This document shows, piece by piece, positions 35,196-49,470 of a stretch of DNA of 64,000 nt. The stretch is from Doris montereyensis. Taxonomy: Eukaryota; Mollusca; Gastropoda; Nudibranchia; Dorididae. Location: contig JAXRKP010000567.1 in the NCBI GenBank assembly GCA_037039925.1, positions 171,001 to 235,000 of the forward strand, written 5' to 3'. The notes beneath the pieces are model-generated. The model ran no database searches, had not been told where the DNA came from, and saw only the letters and a list, made by a program, of their open reading frames with translations. The first letter of the stretch is position 1, and each line of letters starts with the position of its first letter. The position numbers and the translations under genes were made by a program.

Positions 35196-37031
35196 GAGCC
35201 CTGTTATAGGTTGTTTTACCCTTCCCAGTCCCTGTTATAGGTTGTTTTACCCTTCCCAGTCCCTGTTATAGGTTGTTTTACCCTTCCCAGTCCCTGTTAT
35301 AGGTTGTTTTACCCTTCCCAGTCCCTGTTATAAGTTGTTTTACCCTTCCCAGTCCCTGTTATAAGTTGTTTTACCCTTCCCAGTCCCTGTTATAGGTTGT
35401 TTTACCCTTCCCAGTCCCTGTTATAGGTTGTTTTACCCTTCCCAGTCCCTGTTATAGGTTGTTTTACCCTTCCCAGTCCCTGTTATAGGTTGTTTTACCC
35501 TTCCCAGTCCCTGTTATAGGTTGTTTTACCCTTCCCAGTCCCTGTTATAAGTTGTTTTACCCTTCCCAGTCCCTGTTATAGGTTGTTTTACCCTTCCCAG
35601 TCCCTGTTATAGGTTGTTTTACCCTTCCCAGTCCCTGTTATAAGTTGTTTTACCCTTCCCAGTCCCTGTTATAAGTTGTTTTACCCTTCCCAGTCCCTGT
35701 TATAGGTTGTTTTACCCTTCCCAGTCCCTGTTATAGGTTGTTTTACCCTTCCCAGTCCCTGTTATAAGTTGTTTTACCCTTCCCAGTCCCTGTTATAAGT
35801 TGTTTTACCCTTCCCAGTCCCTGTTATAAGTTGTTTTACCCTTCCCAGTCCCTGTTATAAGTTGTTTTACCCTTCCCAGTCCCTGTTATAGGTTGTTTTA
35901 CCCTTCCCAGTCCCTGTTATAGGTTGTTTTACCCTTCCCAGTCCCTGTTATAGGTTGTTTTACCCTTCCCAGTCCCTGTTATAAGTTGTTTTACCCTTCC
36001 CAGTCCCTGTTACTGTTATAAGTTGTTTTACCCTTCCCAGTCCCTGTTACTGTTATAAGTTGTTTTACCCTTCCCAGTCCCTGTTATAAGTTGTTTTACC
36101 CTTCCCAGTCCCTGTTATAAGTTGTTTTACCCTTCCCAGTCCCTGTTACTTCCAGTCCCTGTTATAAGTTGTTTTACCCTTCCCAGTCCCTGTTACTGTT
36201 ATAAGTTGTTTTACCCTTCCCAGTCCCTGTTACTGTTATAAGTTGTTTTACCCTTCCCAGTCCCTGTTATAAGTTGTTTTACCCTTCCCAGTCCCTGTTA
36301 TAAGTTGTTTTACCCTTCCCAGTCCCTGTTATAGGTTGTTTTACCCTTCCCAGTCCCTGTTATAGGTTGTTTTACCCTTCCCAGTCCCTGTTATAAGTTG
36401 TTTTACCCTTCCCAGTCCCTGTTATAGGTTGTTTTACCCTTCCCAGTCCCTGTTATAGGTTGTTTTACCCTTCCCAGTCCCTGTTATAGGTTGTTTTACC
36501 CTTCCCAGTCCCTGTTACTGTTATAAGTTGTTTTACCCTTCCCAGTCCCTGTTATAAGTTGTTTTACCCTTCCCAGTCCCTGTTATAAGTTGTTTTACCC
36601 TTCCCAGTCCCTGTTATAAGTTGTTTTACCCTTCCCAGTCCCTGTTATAAGTTGTTTTACCCTTCCCAGTCCCTGTTATAGGTTGTTTTACCCTTCCCAG
36701 TCCCTGTTATAAGTTGTTTTACCCTGTTTTACCCTTCCCAGTCCCTGTAATAAGTTGTTTTACCCTTCCCAGTCCCTGTAATAAGTTGTTTTACCCTTCC
36801 CAGTCCCTGTAATAAGTTGTTTTACCCTTCCCAGTCCCTGTTATAGGTTGTTTACCCTTCCCAGTCCCTGTTATAAGTTGTTTTACCCTTCCCAGTCCCT
36901 GTTATAGGTTGTTTTACCCTTCCCAGTCCCTGTTATAAGTTGTTTTACCCTTCCCAGTCCCTGTTATAGGTTGTTTTACCCTTCCCAGTCCCTGTTATAG
37001 GTTGTTTTACCCTTCCCAGTCCCTGTTATAA
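35196..37031. repeat. 31-bp minisatellite, about 59 units, two main variants
   Basis: The unit is CCCTGTTATAGGTTGTTTTA followed by CCCTTCCCAGT. One position alternates between G and A (ATAGGTTG or ATAAGTTG). Some units carry an extra TACTG before TTATAAG, and the three near 36750-36830 have GTAATAAG. Identity is otherwise almost complete over 1.8 kb, which suggests recent expansion. Confidence 0.99.
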
Positions 37032-40000
37032 GAGGTTTATTTTAATAGAGCCAAAGAGAGAGAAAAAAAAAGGAGGAATGGCGATGGTTCTGTTACAATC
37101 GGTTTCCTGTTATAAGTGTATATATGTGATAAATGATGTAGAGTCAGTGAGCCTGCACCTGTGCGGGGATACAGACTATAAATCCATCTTTATCTTTATA
37201 TAATATGCCTTGTATATGCTATGTTTTATTTTTTTACTACTGTTTTGTTTTTAAACATGACTGTTTTGTTTTAAATTGATATTCTAGTTCATGTCATATG
37301 ACTACTTTTAGTAGACTCACTAAAACACCTTCTAGTCCTGGTGGAGACAGGTAAGACCTGTAAGAGCCATCTTATTTTTACTACTACTGCACTTCCAGCA
37401 GTTTGTTCTTGCCATTGATGGATCAGTCCAGTCTTGCCAATATATCAATTCGAGGATCAAAATCAAGCAACTTTTGCATTTGTTGAGTGACTGGTGCCCC
37501 AATTTACTTCAGGCCATAGTTTGCTTAGGATTAAAGTGCCCAGATGAATGATCTTGTCGTTTCTTTTTATCTTTAGAGTAGGGATGGGTTGTTTGAGCTC
37601 CGTGAAAGCCAGTGAAACGGTGATCATCACATTTGGTTAGTGTAGGGAACCTGTGGTTTAATTTTCATGGCGATCTTGGAACTCAATGAATAGTTCTGGT
37701 GAGAGAAGACTGTTGGTGAAGGCTGAAACTTACAAAGCACAGTGAGCATGCCTTAAGTTGTAGGCAAATGATCTTGTCAACTTAGTTTTGGTCTAAAGAA
37801 GTCCATTTCTTCTTACTTTTAGTTTTAGCATTTGTTAACTTGCTGTATTTTCAGTCACTTGATTTCCATGGGGAATAATCACTTGTCATCTTTCAGAGAA
37901 GTAAAGTCACCACATGTCTTCTCTAACAGTGACAGTGGTAGTCATAGTACTAGTAGTGTCACACTAGTTCTCATGCATAAGTTCTACTATCAGATCAGAT
38001 TATTATATTCTCGTGACTTCTTTCAGTTCCGTCTTCAATTTCTGTTTTTTTTGCGTGTCTCATTGTTTAATAGATCTCTGGCGTTAATTTGAATTTAATC
38101 CAAAATCTTTCACAAACTTTCATCTTAAAGGAATGTCATGTACGTTTTATTTTTTGGAAGTGTTGGCTTATGGCTGACTCAATTACACTTACACTTGCAG
38201 CACATTCAATCACCTTCGGGTACCATGGACCATTATAACTGATTTTAGATTTTGTCAAATGTCCAAGTTAAATAAGTTTTGTCGTGTGCTTTGAAACTGA
38301 AACACAGTTTCTTTTGGGACACATCTATGGCTTCTATTAATTATATTTCGATGAAGCGGCTTAAGTCACATCAATTTGTATGAGATGCAACATTTGTTAG
38401 TTTTATTTGTAAAACCTGTCTCTTGTTATATACATTGTCAGATAGATCTTTTTACCATCATGACTTAATGCACACGTCACATGTCATAAAGCAATTCTTG
38501 TTTTAGCATTGCCTTGTCCTTACCGTGAAGTCAAGAGATTAATTATCCTCTTTCTACTTGACTAAAGCAACTCTTGTTGAGTCGAATTCGAAGAATGTGG
38601 ACATGTGACCAGCGTGTGTTGTGTAAGTTAAACACGTGCCTTCTTCTCTTGTGTCATTGATCGTTTTGCATGCGATCCTTCTATGTGATCATTACGCACC
38701 ATTGCCATATTTGACACACGTTATTTGTGATATTTATCTCATCGAAGCACCTTTTACTTCTACTTTTACTTTTACTTCTACTTTTACACTGCTGCTAAAG
38801 CTAATTTTTCTTTCAGCACATCTTTAAATGCTTATTATTTAATTATTTACAATAATCCTTGATAAAACCACTCTTTCGTTATACTTGCAATATTCATCTT
38901 CAACATATTCCGATGAAGAGTTTGGGTGAAGGCGTTGTCTTGTTGCATTGAACAGCATAACAATAACATTATAATCCACGCAATGAGGAGACAACTTTGA
39001 TAGAAAAGTTTTTTTCTTATTGAGCAAGATTGTACAATATTATTAGGTTGATTTCTATCACCCGTTACATATATTATCAAATTATTATTAGTAGTATTGC
39101 AGTCGGCGCCGCCTATGATAAGCACACTGTTCTCAGACTCGCTTTGGACTTAAGCACGCAAATGTACTCCTACTTGTTGCAGGGGTCATTTCAAGAGTGT
39201 GCCTATGTCCATTTTGGTAAAAATTGAGACAGAGAGAATCATCATAGGGAATAAAACGAAATCATGCATCCTGAAAAGTGTGAAAATGATATGATGAAAA
39301 TACATCACATTTACAGTCGTTTAAAACTTTGAATTCCTAAGGCCAATTCCAAAGTCCATGGTTTTTGGCATTTTTCTCTAGATGGCGTAATGGTGACTTA
39401 GGCACACTATTGAAATGACGCCTTCAATTTTTTTTTGCTATAAATTACATGCGCATAATAAGTACTGTCATTTTGGTCTTAAGCATAGTGCAATTCTTGG
39501 CACCCATCTAATAAATTACATAAAATAACAATGTCTTTACCACCAACTTCTTGAGAAAATGCTGCATGGGTGGTATTAAGTATTAGTACTTAACCCATAG
39601 AATCCAATTATCTTTTGAATTAGTTGGATATGGATCCGTGCGAGGATGTGTGTTTGTGTGCCTGTAATTCAGGATTTGAGTTGACCTGGTCATTTCATTG
39701 TTAACAATACAATGTAATTGTAGTCAATGTGCCAAGCTGTAAAAATTGTTTTCGCCATTTTGAGCTCAAGCACGCTTTGGCAATAAGAATAAGAACATTC
39801 TAGTCTTCTCCTGAACACCATGCTTATTGGCGGATTTGACTGTATTATTATTATTATTATTTTTACTTCTTCTACTACTACTACTTCTCCTCTTGCTGCC
39901 ACTATAATGTGATTGTGATTATTTTTTCTTCTTTTTATTATTAGGAAGATGATGATGATTCGTCTTCTTATATTGTGATTTATATTGATGATGAAGATGG

Positions 40001-41934
40001 TTAATACCAGTGTTAGTTATTGTTACTTCAACTGCTTTTCATGATTGTAATGTCACCAACTGATATTTTGTTCCTTATCCCACTTCATCATTGTGCTGGT
40101 GCATGGTGTTCGAGGTGCTTGCTTTTCAAGGCCATCTGTTTGTTAGCGCCTATCATCAATCCACCGTAAGCAGTGATCTACCTTTTTTGGTGCAGATTGT
40201 TTAACTCTGATCAGACCTCGTTTGTTTTGTTCTTCTAATTTGAAAAGCTTTCGCTGAGGACTGTCATCAGTTGTTTACGTTGAATACTGCTGTCTTCAAC
40301 TTTTCTACCCTTGAGAGTTTTTCTTTTCATGTTTAAATAGATTTCTGCCAGATTTTTTGTCATGAAATGTGTGACATGGCCAAAACAAACGAAAAACGTC
40401 TTCTATTTTTTTCCCAAATTATTTATCATAAAGACACAAGATCATTACGGAAACAATAGTGTGTTTGTGGTTTGGAGATGCAACTGGCAGGGATATATAT
40501 ATATATATATATTATGACTCAGAATATAAAAAGATTATTTGAATACAAATGTGTGTGAGTGTGATAATGATAATGAATTGAGATGATCATTTCCAGATTT
40601 TTTCTAGGCATACAACATAACTGCAAAGTGGAAGTGTACCTTTGCCTTTTGCACTGCCTTTGCTGTCGCAGTCAGAAATTTCTTTAAATTTAAAGAAGAT
40701 AGCAATCACCAAAATCAACTCAGTCTATGTCAATATTATGAACAAGCGTGCCCGGAGACAACAGTGGATTATGATTTCTCTTTATTCAAATGCTGGGCTT
40801 TTGAACTTTGACTGCAGTAAACTCAGAAACCACTTTATATTGGGTACGGATTATATCAAGTACGATCAATAGATCGAATCAGTTCCAGATACTGAGGTTG
40901 CTCTGGCTTATTATTGTAATGACCGAAATCGAGAAATTGGATCTAATAATAACACACTTAAAATTTCGATTGCAGGCAATCTTTTTCCATCAATTAAAAC
41001 ACTGTTTTGATCCAATTGTTTATTCATTATTAACCTAAAGCAGGCTGTTTCAACTATTTGAAATTTACAAAGGCGGTCAAAGTTTGAGACGTTATATAGA
41101 TAATATATACTATAATACAAATCTGAAACTATGCAACAATTAATGATTGAGGGAATTTGAATAAGAAATATTTAAATACCATTTAACACTTTTGTTGCTT
41201 TTTTAAATATGCAAATTCTTATATAATACAAGCACATTCCACATTATCAACATTGTTTGAATTGTGTGATGATTATTTGTAAGTGTTTATCAGTTTTATC
41301 TTAATTTTCTTTTGTTAATATAATTATGATTTTATATGTTTGTATTGTAACATTGGTTTGAGTATGACATATCTTCATTTAATTTTTTTATATTCAGCCA
41401 AGAAAAAGACCACTAATTGTTTCTGGTCATGTGATCACTAGTAGTATCAGAAGACATGAGTAAAATTAAATAGTTATTATACTATACTATTATAGATGTA
41501 GTTAGTTATATTCCTTTGATGAACTCACCATTGTCCAAATAAACCGGTTCTTTTCTTATGCCCAAAAGACGGTGTTGTTTGGTTGAAACTATTGTGCCTT
41601 TCCAGCTTTATTATTAAACATAATGACAATTTGTATTTAATATTGTTCAAAGAGATATTTTAATATTTTGGGACCTGATAATGGTATACATTTAGAACCA
41701 TAGTACATTGTACGTGTATGCTTTTTTTAAAAGATCAATGATATTCATATATGTAATTAATAATAGTAATAATATATTCACTTCATGGTATATGTCTTCA
41801 ATTGTGATAAGATAAATTTTTTCTCAATCTCATCGACACATTTCCATGTTCTGACTTCGTAATGGCAGTGGTACAAAACACTGTACACTGTATACATATT
41901 TGTATGTGTTTGTGTCTTTTTATATCCAGAGCTG
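37032..41934. other. No gene recognised
   Basis: About 4.9 kb of AT-rich unique-looking sequence. It holds a short (TTTTAC)-like run at 38757, an ATT microsatellite at 39842, (AT)n at 40495 and repeat D at 40722. Several reading frames of 60-90 codons show no domain or codon pattern that I can support. Confidence 0.6.
40722..40930 (+). repeat. Dispersed repeat D, copy 2
   Basis: Partner of 28965-29160, with 'ggattatgatttctctttat', 'actttgactgcagtaaactc', 'atcaagtacgat' and 'attgtaatgaccga'. Confidence 0.6.
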
Positions 41935-42232
41935 GGTAGGCGGCTGGTAGGTTCTACTTCTTTCCTGTTACTCTCACCTTATCTTTCATCGTGCTGTTTC
42001 CTTATTAACTCACCCTGAGATCACCGCATATGGTGGATAGGATGAATTTCAATAAAACAAATATTATATAGAGCTGGTTTACTGTACAAGTACAATAGGC
42101 AGTCGGCAGGAGCTGCTTGCTGGTAGGTCCATTACCTTTGTCTTCTCTTTCTCATATTGCTCATCTTGCTGTTTGCTCTTAATTCATCCTGAGATCACCG
42201 TTTATGCTGGACAGGGGAAATTTAAATGAAGT
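41935..42232 (-). repeat. Repeat family C, two adjacent inverse copies
   Basis: Two copies in head-to-tail order (41935-42060 and 42085-42232). Read on the minus strand they show 'catatgcggtgatctcaggg', 'tgagttaataaggaaacagc', 'aggaaagaagtagaacctac' and the second 'aagcagctcctgccgac'-like end. These are the only inverse copies seen in the window. Confidence 0.75.
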
Positions 42233-42424
42233 TTTGCACACGTACAAAGCATAAGGTTGTTCATCATTGTGTGTGTGTAAGTGTAAGAAAACCATCAGAA
42301 AGTGAAAGTAAAAGGCATGTGTCTCGCTTTACTGATTGGTTTATAATTTATAAGGTTTTCAAAAATATGGGTAGTTGTCAGATAAAATAGCTTGGTCCTT
42401 CTTTTCTCTTTTCCTTTCTTCATA

Positions 42425-42600
42425 TGGCGACTCGGTAGTTGAGACAAGCTGTTGACCTCTCACTCTCAACCAAAAGGTCTTGTCTTGTAGGTTCAACTCC
42501 TGGTCGGTTGAAAAGTTTTATCACGTTTTTACAAATAAACCCCAGGTGGATGGATGGATGGAATTATGAATGAGGTCCCATGTGCAGACCACAGGGAGAC
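42425..42600 (+). mobile_element. SINE family B, diverged fragment
   Basis: Head 'gcgactcggtagttgagac', box B-like 'taggttcaactcctgg', then 'ggtcggttgaaaagttttat' and 'aggtggatggatgg'. It ends with 'gaggtcccatgtgcagacca'. A family C fragment (42640-42690) and a 64-bp duplication with C runs (42690-42790) follow. Confidence 0.65.
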
Positions 42601-43247
42601 TCGACCAGAGAAAAGAGAGATATTTTTCCTTTGAGTGTCATTGAAATATATCCTGTCCACAATCTGCAGTGATCTCATGGTGAAACACCCCCCCCCCAGT
42701 TTTATCACTGCTACTTTTTTCCTATGCGATTAAAATTCCAAGCCCCCCCCCCAGTTTTATAACGGCTACTTTTTTCCTATGCAGTTTCCCAATTCTAAAA
42801 AAAACCCACCAAATCAAAACTATTAAACACAAACAAAATAAAGATTGACATAATGTACAACAGAACAGAAGTCTCACAACATGGTTAGATGCAAGTTAAA
42901 AAAAAAAAGAAAAAATGAAAACCTCAGCGTGACACGTCTTTCTTTTCTTCTAAAGTTTATTTTGAGATAGAAATGCCTCAGTTTTATTTAATATATTTAA
43001 TTTGAATGAATTGTAAGATTTGGGTGAAGAGCAATGGAAAAAAAAAAAAGAAAAAGATTTCAATAAATTGAGAGAAAAAATAACATTGAAAATATGTTCA
43101 TTATCATTGTATTATGTTGTTATCAACACCTGCAGCAAAAACATTATTATTATAAACGATAGAAACTCTGATTTTTCCTGAAATTTGGGCAAAAGAAAAA
43201 TGGATTCCAAAGGCCAGCAATAAATGGCATGTGCACAAAACTTCATC

Positions 43248-43710
43248 GTGGCGTGTAATTTACCCTGTTCACCATGTGTGGTGATCCCAGAGTGAATTTG
43301 GAGGAAATAGCATGATGAAAGAAATGAAGAAGGGTTCACACTACACGGTAACACCCGCTAAACCGGCCGTTTCTGTTCAAACGAAAATTCAATATAATAA
43401 TGTCATAAGGTACAAAATGAGGACAGACGGACAGTAGACAGATGAGATTTTGAGACACAAATTCAGACAAAGACATGATGACACTGTGTCAAAGTCAGTT
43501 GAGGTTTGATTTAGACCTAATTTGATTCGATTCATTGAAATTTACCAAGAAGTAAGCGGTGATATCAGGGTGCATTAAGAAAGAGGAAACAGCAAGATGA
43601 AAGGAAAGATATGTGAAGATGATGGAATGAAAGGGAAGAGGCGCCTACCGCTACAACCAGCAGTGCCCACAAACCGTCCCAAGACTTTCAATAGCAAGAA
43701 AGACTTGACT
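43248..43710 (+). repeat. Repeat family C, two copies
   Basis: Copy one (43248-43335) keeps 'taccctgttcaccatgtgtg' and 'gtgatcccagagtgaattt' and is truncated. Copy two (43535-43710) is nearly complete and ends 'accagcagtgcccacaaacc'. Confidence 0.75.
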
Positions 43711-44724
43711 GAACAATAAATGCTCATGAAGTAATCTGGATAGTTTTATGAAGAGTATGAGATGCAGTGTATACATGTTGTAGTAGTAGTAATAGTAGTA
43801 GTATGATATAGGCCAATTGTATTATATAAATTAAGATCCGTGTAGATTGTCACAAACTACATGTAATACATGTACATACATAGCTAAGCAGTCAGATTTG
43901 AGTATTGATCATCAGATTTCAAAAGACACTACGACGTTTGTCCCAATCAACTAAGAGGTAAATATTGTGTAGATCATACAAGGACATTATGATGTATGGC
44001 TGATGGAATGTGTGTTACTTCACAACAATACCAATACGTTGACCATGACTGAAAAAATGTGAATATCCAAGTTTTTAAAACTATATCAATCAATAATGCA
44101 GCAAACTGTACTGAGACCTCAGGAAAAATGCTTTTCTTCTTACATTAATATTTTCAAAAAAGTAGGGCGATGTTACTTCTTTGGATGCTGAGATACCCTT
44201 ATAACAAGGGACATTGTGCTCTAGAAACCTACTCTAGTTGGCCTAGGGTCTGTGCTCTTTACTCTCTTAGGAAAGGTACAATAGTGTGAATGACAGCTAT
44301 AATTAATAAGCAGGGAAGGATCGTGTCAGAAATGTTAGTATGAAGTGCCTTGTTTGAATCTATGAACTCTATGCTAAAGTTAGATGTCAAATTTAACACT
44401 AGAAATTAATTGTGAAAAAGTGCCAAATTTAGGACTTTCATTACTTTCAAGTAAATGTTGCTGGAACCGATGATTTTGTTGTTGCCACAAGCAAATTATT
44501 GAAATTTTACATGTACACAGTGGAGTCACAAAACGACCCATTTTCTTAGTTGTTTAGTTGTGCTGGTTATGGGACACACATCTCTGCCATCTTATTCCTA
44601 AGGCCCAAAAAGAGTAGTAATTCGCTGTGTACTTTCTCTTCCAAGATTTAAGTCGAGATTGATGGATTTTTTGGACGTGTTGAGTCAGTTAGGTGGAAAT
44701 GTGACCCAAGATTGAACGAACAAA

Positions 44725-44830
44725 CAAACAGTAGTGGCCTCAGGGTGAATTAAGAGGTAATAGCAAGATGAAAGAGTGAAAGGAAAGAAGTAGGACCTAC
44801 CAGTAGCACCCACAATCCACTTACAATGGT
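44725..44830 (+). repeat. Repeat family C copy
   Basis: Starts inside the family ('agtggcctcagggtgaatta') and continues 'agcaagatgaaagagtgaaa', 'ggaaagaagtaggacctacc' and 'agtagcacccacaat'. Confidence 0.75.
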
Positions 44831-47800
44831 AGAACAAGCAATCCATGAAATTGGCCTTTTTCTTAAACGGTAGCGATTAAGTTGCAAAATCTGCAACCTT
44901 GTTTTGGTTGTAATGTAATTTCCATAATTTGTTTGCTACAAAGCACAAGCATAAACTTTATATCAAAGTGTTGATAATGATACGTTCCATAAATACGACA
45001 GGTTATGTATGATGTGTACGTGTAGTTACATGGTGCCAGAATAAGTCAAACAAATCTGTGTGTGACAGTGACAATATTGGGTGATGACAATGACAATGAC
45101 AGCAGTGCTAGAAATACTAGAATAGAAGTAAGTGGTGATGAGAAACCTCCCCCCCCCCAATATAATAATAAAATCACATTCAGACAATCTATCTTCATCG
45201 CTCTCACCAACTGATAGTGAAAGACGATACACAAATGCAAATCTACTCCAAATGTACTGAATTTGAGAAATCTTGAGCAGAGACTGTGATAAGAGTTTGT
45301 AAACAATCGTATGAGATTTATTGTGCGTATAGTGACTTTATAATAAAAGGGAAAACTTCTGAGAAAATGACATGGGGGGGGGGTACAGGAACGACCTGGG
45401 CTTGCAAAAGAAGTGGTAAAAAAAAACCCTGCATACACACCTTGATTGAACAAAACCAATCCAACCAACGTCTTACCACTACTGCCCTCGACACACAGTT
45501 TAAAATAAACACTACATTACTACATAGGCCTACATGTACAAGTCTCCCCGTTCACACTCGCACAGACCAGAGAAACTAATAGGTCTAAATTTTCAACGGA
45601 ATCCAAATGGTCACAAACATACAGACACTCTTTGCACATGACTATTTCCAAGACGACAACACGCTAAACAAGTTGTGTCAGTCTCTCAATGTACTCATGC
45701 ACCTACCACCATCCTCTGTGACACCACATTTATAAGTGCTAAACACTTTTATTGTCGGCCTTATGTGCCCAAGCACCATGAGGATAAGTAAAGTAAGTGC
45801 ACACTTTATTGACTTCTTGTCTCACCTTCAACCCATGCAACAGCCACGCATTTTGAAACCATATTAATCAATAATGAATGCTCACATTTTCTCAATGTAC
45901 TCATGTAAATGCCACAATCTTTTGAAATTAATTAAAGCAATTTGTTGACATAATAATACTCTTGATAAGCAAAGGACCCAAGCCGCAAAACCCCCACAAG
46001 GCGTAACCAAGAAGACATCCATATTAACATATTACAAATACGTCAAGATAAGAAATAACTATACATACTTTGTAATTATGGTGTCACAAGCCACACCGAT
46101 CCAGCAGAAATGGCTGTTTCAAGACATGCATTTAAAATTTTTAAAAACAACAAAACAAATGGGAAAGTGGTAATACGAATGACATAAAATATGACAATTG
46201 ATCATCATAATCACTTCACCAAAAGAGACATCATGTAATTGACAATCATTATAAGAATCAGACTTGATTATTTGTATTTAAATTCAAAACCAAGTGTGCT
46301 GACAGTCATACTCCAGACTAAAGCTTAGCTTTTATACAGAGGAAGAAGATTTCAAAATAGAGGAAAGAGAAGGTTAAAGACAACGTCTGAAGCACATGGC
46401 ATATGACTGAGTCAAGTTCAAGGCCACCAACAAACCAAAGGTTGCCTTATATAGCCTTCCTCCCTGCCATTATGTATTGTCATGAATTGTAGACTGCACA
46501 CCAGGAGCCATGTAAACAGCATTATGCACAAAGATACCTAAAACCATTTAATAGAATTACATGCAATAATTTTAAAATGATAATAATAAAAACACTTGAT
46601 GCTAGACCACTGCCCCGATTCTTTTTGACAACAAAAGCTAACTTAAAGACAGGAATACTTTCAAACACATTCACTACAAATAAGAAATGAGTAAAGGTCT
46701 ATTTCCATTGAACGTATCGGATATGCGCGTCACAGGTATTGTTTGTAATTGTAATGTTTTGTGTTTCTATGAAGTGTGTATCTGATCTGATACAAGCAAA
46801 TCTCATTTCTGCATGCAATGAATGCAATTCACATGCAGAGAGTAGGAAAATGGCTGTAACTGTAAAACATCTCATACTCGCTATTTTTCAAATACTCAAT
46901 AAAAAAGTGTGTTATGAACCAATTTGTTAATTAAGGACCCTGATATCACCAATCTGCCATTCTTCAAATATTTTTTTTAAATAACAAAAATTTAAACTGG
47001 TGATTTAAACCTTGGCTGATATGAATGAGTCATCAATCCAAGTGTCTAGACTGACTGTGGGCAGATAATATCAAAGTGCATTGCGTCTTCTTGATAAAAT
47101 CACTCACAATAGCGTGTTAAAAAAGAATGCAGCAGAAACGCGACAAATTTTATCCATGGGAACACTTACAGAGATAAACAATTCAATCTTTTGAAAATAT
47201 GCGCCTATCGGATACGCTCCAAGGAAACATGTCTTTAACGATTAAAAATCTTGATGCAGTCAAAATCTGTTGACATATTACTAAATCTTGAGAAAAAAGT
47301 ATCTGAAGTAAAAGTTAAAAAACAAACAAACAAAAAAACACATAATAATTCTCATTCTCTCAATGAACTGGAAGATAGCAGGAATGAGTAAATCAGGCAT
47401 GCAAAATCCTCAAGTGGGAATCCAGACGCATAAAAGAAAGAGAATGGGAAACACAGAGAGAGAGAGATGAGAAAATAGTTGAAAAATTACTTTATGGTAA
47501 ATGACTTACAATCATGTATGACAGTAATAACAGGAAATGCAAAGCACCACATGAAATGGTTCTTGTAAAGCCATTTGGAAACGGGATAAGGAGATAAAAT
47601 CAAAAGAATAATTATCTCTGTATCAATGGCGTGACCTCCCAAATCTTGGGGCGGGCAGAGAATTTCTTTTCTTCCATTCAAGAAAATTTGTTGGCATACA
47701 AATTCACTAGTTTTGCTTTCATCTCATCTTTGCTACTAGAACTATCACAAAGGTTGGGAAGCCCCTCAAAAATCTTCAATGCAATCCCTTGACAATCTTC

Positions 47801-49107
47801 AGAGAGCCTGATTATTTCTGTGAACTTCACAAGGCCCTAGATGAACACAATTTGATTTGTGGTGAACTCAGATGGAACTGTACTTATAGGTAGATTAATA
47901 TATTATACATCCCCCTGTAGATTGTAAACAATCATACTTCCGCTTTCAATTGAAAGAAATGGAAGCGTAGAGGTATTCTTTGAGTGGCTACGGGAAACTA
48001 TGAAGTGTTACTTGTTACAAAACAGTAGTTATAACTGAGCTGAATACTATGGCAGTGGCTGATGCGCCCGATTTAAACAGGCCATCACACTTCTAGGGTA
48101 TAAAACAGAAGAAACAGATATTTTTTCCTAAATAGAAGGATAAACCTTGACAACATACAGATTCAAATCGTAATTGTTCATTCTGACATTGAAAAGGCCT
48201 TTTTAAAAATCTGAAAAATCCAATGACTAACGTCACCTAAACAAAAAACAAGCTTGTTATTAATACTCAAATGTTTCCGTTTAAATGGAGTAAATCAAAG
48301 ATTCAAAGAAAAAGCTGGTTGATGTGAAAAAGAAAGCAATACTGAATCAAAGCGTGAAGGTTTGCATGGCATGGTGAAGGATAGTTCAGTAAGAGTCAAG
48401 AGAGCAACAGAGAGAAACAGAGAGAATGGCAAAATTGAAACCACGATGGGCGATTAATTTCATGTTGAAGATTCCCCTGAAGATTAATTTGTGTTATGTA
48501 TGATTCCAGCGATAAGAAAATACATCCATATGCAGTGAGAAGAAATGGAAAAAATCAAAAGGGGAAAGATGAATCTCCACCTTATTCCAGTCATGCAATA
48601 AAACAATGAAGAAAAGGCTGAAAACATTTGTGAATGCTGGGAATCTACAAACACATCACAAGATCTGCAACCCAACCCTTTCAACTTTGAAAATATCACA
48701 CACATATATATATATATTTTATAAAATATACTGCAAGCAAACTGTTCAAACAAAAGAAAGAAAAAAAACCCCATAACAATAAATGTGGAAAAAAAGCAAA
48801 GAAAATCTTTTCACATCTTCTAGATATAAATAGAGGCATATATATTGAAAATTTGACGAACAATAAAATATGTATTCAATCATGTTTTTAAATATTCAAT
48901 GCCTTCATAAACACACAAAGAGAATGTCATATTGACACAAAGTTCTGTGAAATTTTACACGGTGATAAAAATGGATGCAATCGTTAATAATGTGTTTGAC
49001 ATACAAATGTAACATTCCGTGATAAACTTCAAAATCAAAAGGTAGCAAAAAGAAGAGAACAAGAAAACCGTTAAAGAAACAAACCCGACAGAACCTCTCA
49101 CTGATCC
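44831..49107. other. No gene recognised
   Basis: AT-rich, without exons I can support. Short C run at 45150, G run at 45376, otherwise unique-looking. Part may belong to the 3' side of a minus-strand transcript. Frames such as 45046-45468 (-) show no known domain. Confidence 0.55.
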
Positions 49108-49470
49108 ATAGCAAACGATATCTGGCATCCATTAGAAACCAAAGCCAGCCACGATATCTGGCATCCATTAGGAAACCCAAAGCCAGACGATATCTGGCAT
49201 CCATTAGAAACCAAAGCCAGCCACGATATCTGGCATCCATTAGGAAACCCAAAGCCAGCCACGATATCTGGCATCCATTGCCACCGATATCTGGCATCCA
49301 TTGATATCTGGCATCCATTACGATATCTGGCATCCATTAGGAAACCCAAAGCCAAGATATCTGGTAGGAAACCCAAAGCCAAGATGTCTGCATCCAAGGA
49401 ACCCAAAGCCAGCTGCACAAAAGTTGAAGTTACCCAAAGCCAGCCACGATATCTGGCATCCATTAAAACA
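49108..49470. repeat. About 36-38-bp minisatellite
   Basis: About ten units: 'cgatatctggcatccattag', 'gaaacccaaagccagcca'. Several units are shortened, one to just 'gatatctggcatccatt'. GATATC and TGGCATCCA are constant. Open frames on both strands are artefacts of the period. Confidence 0.95.
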
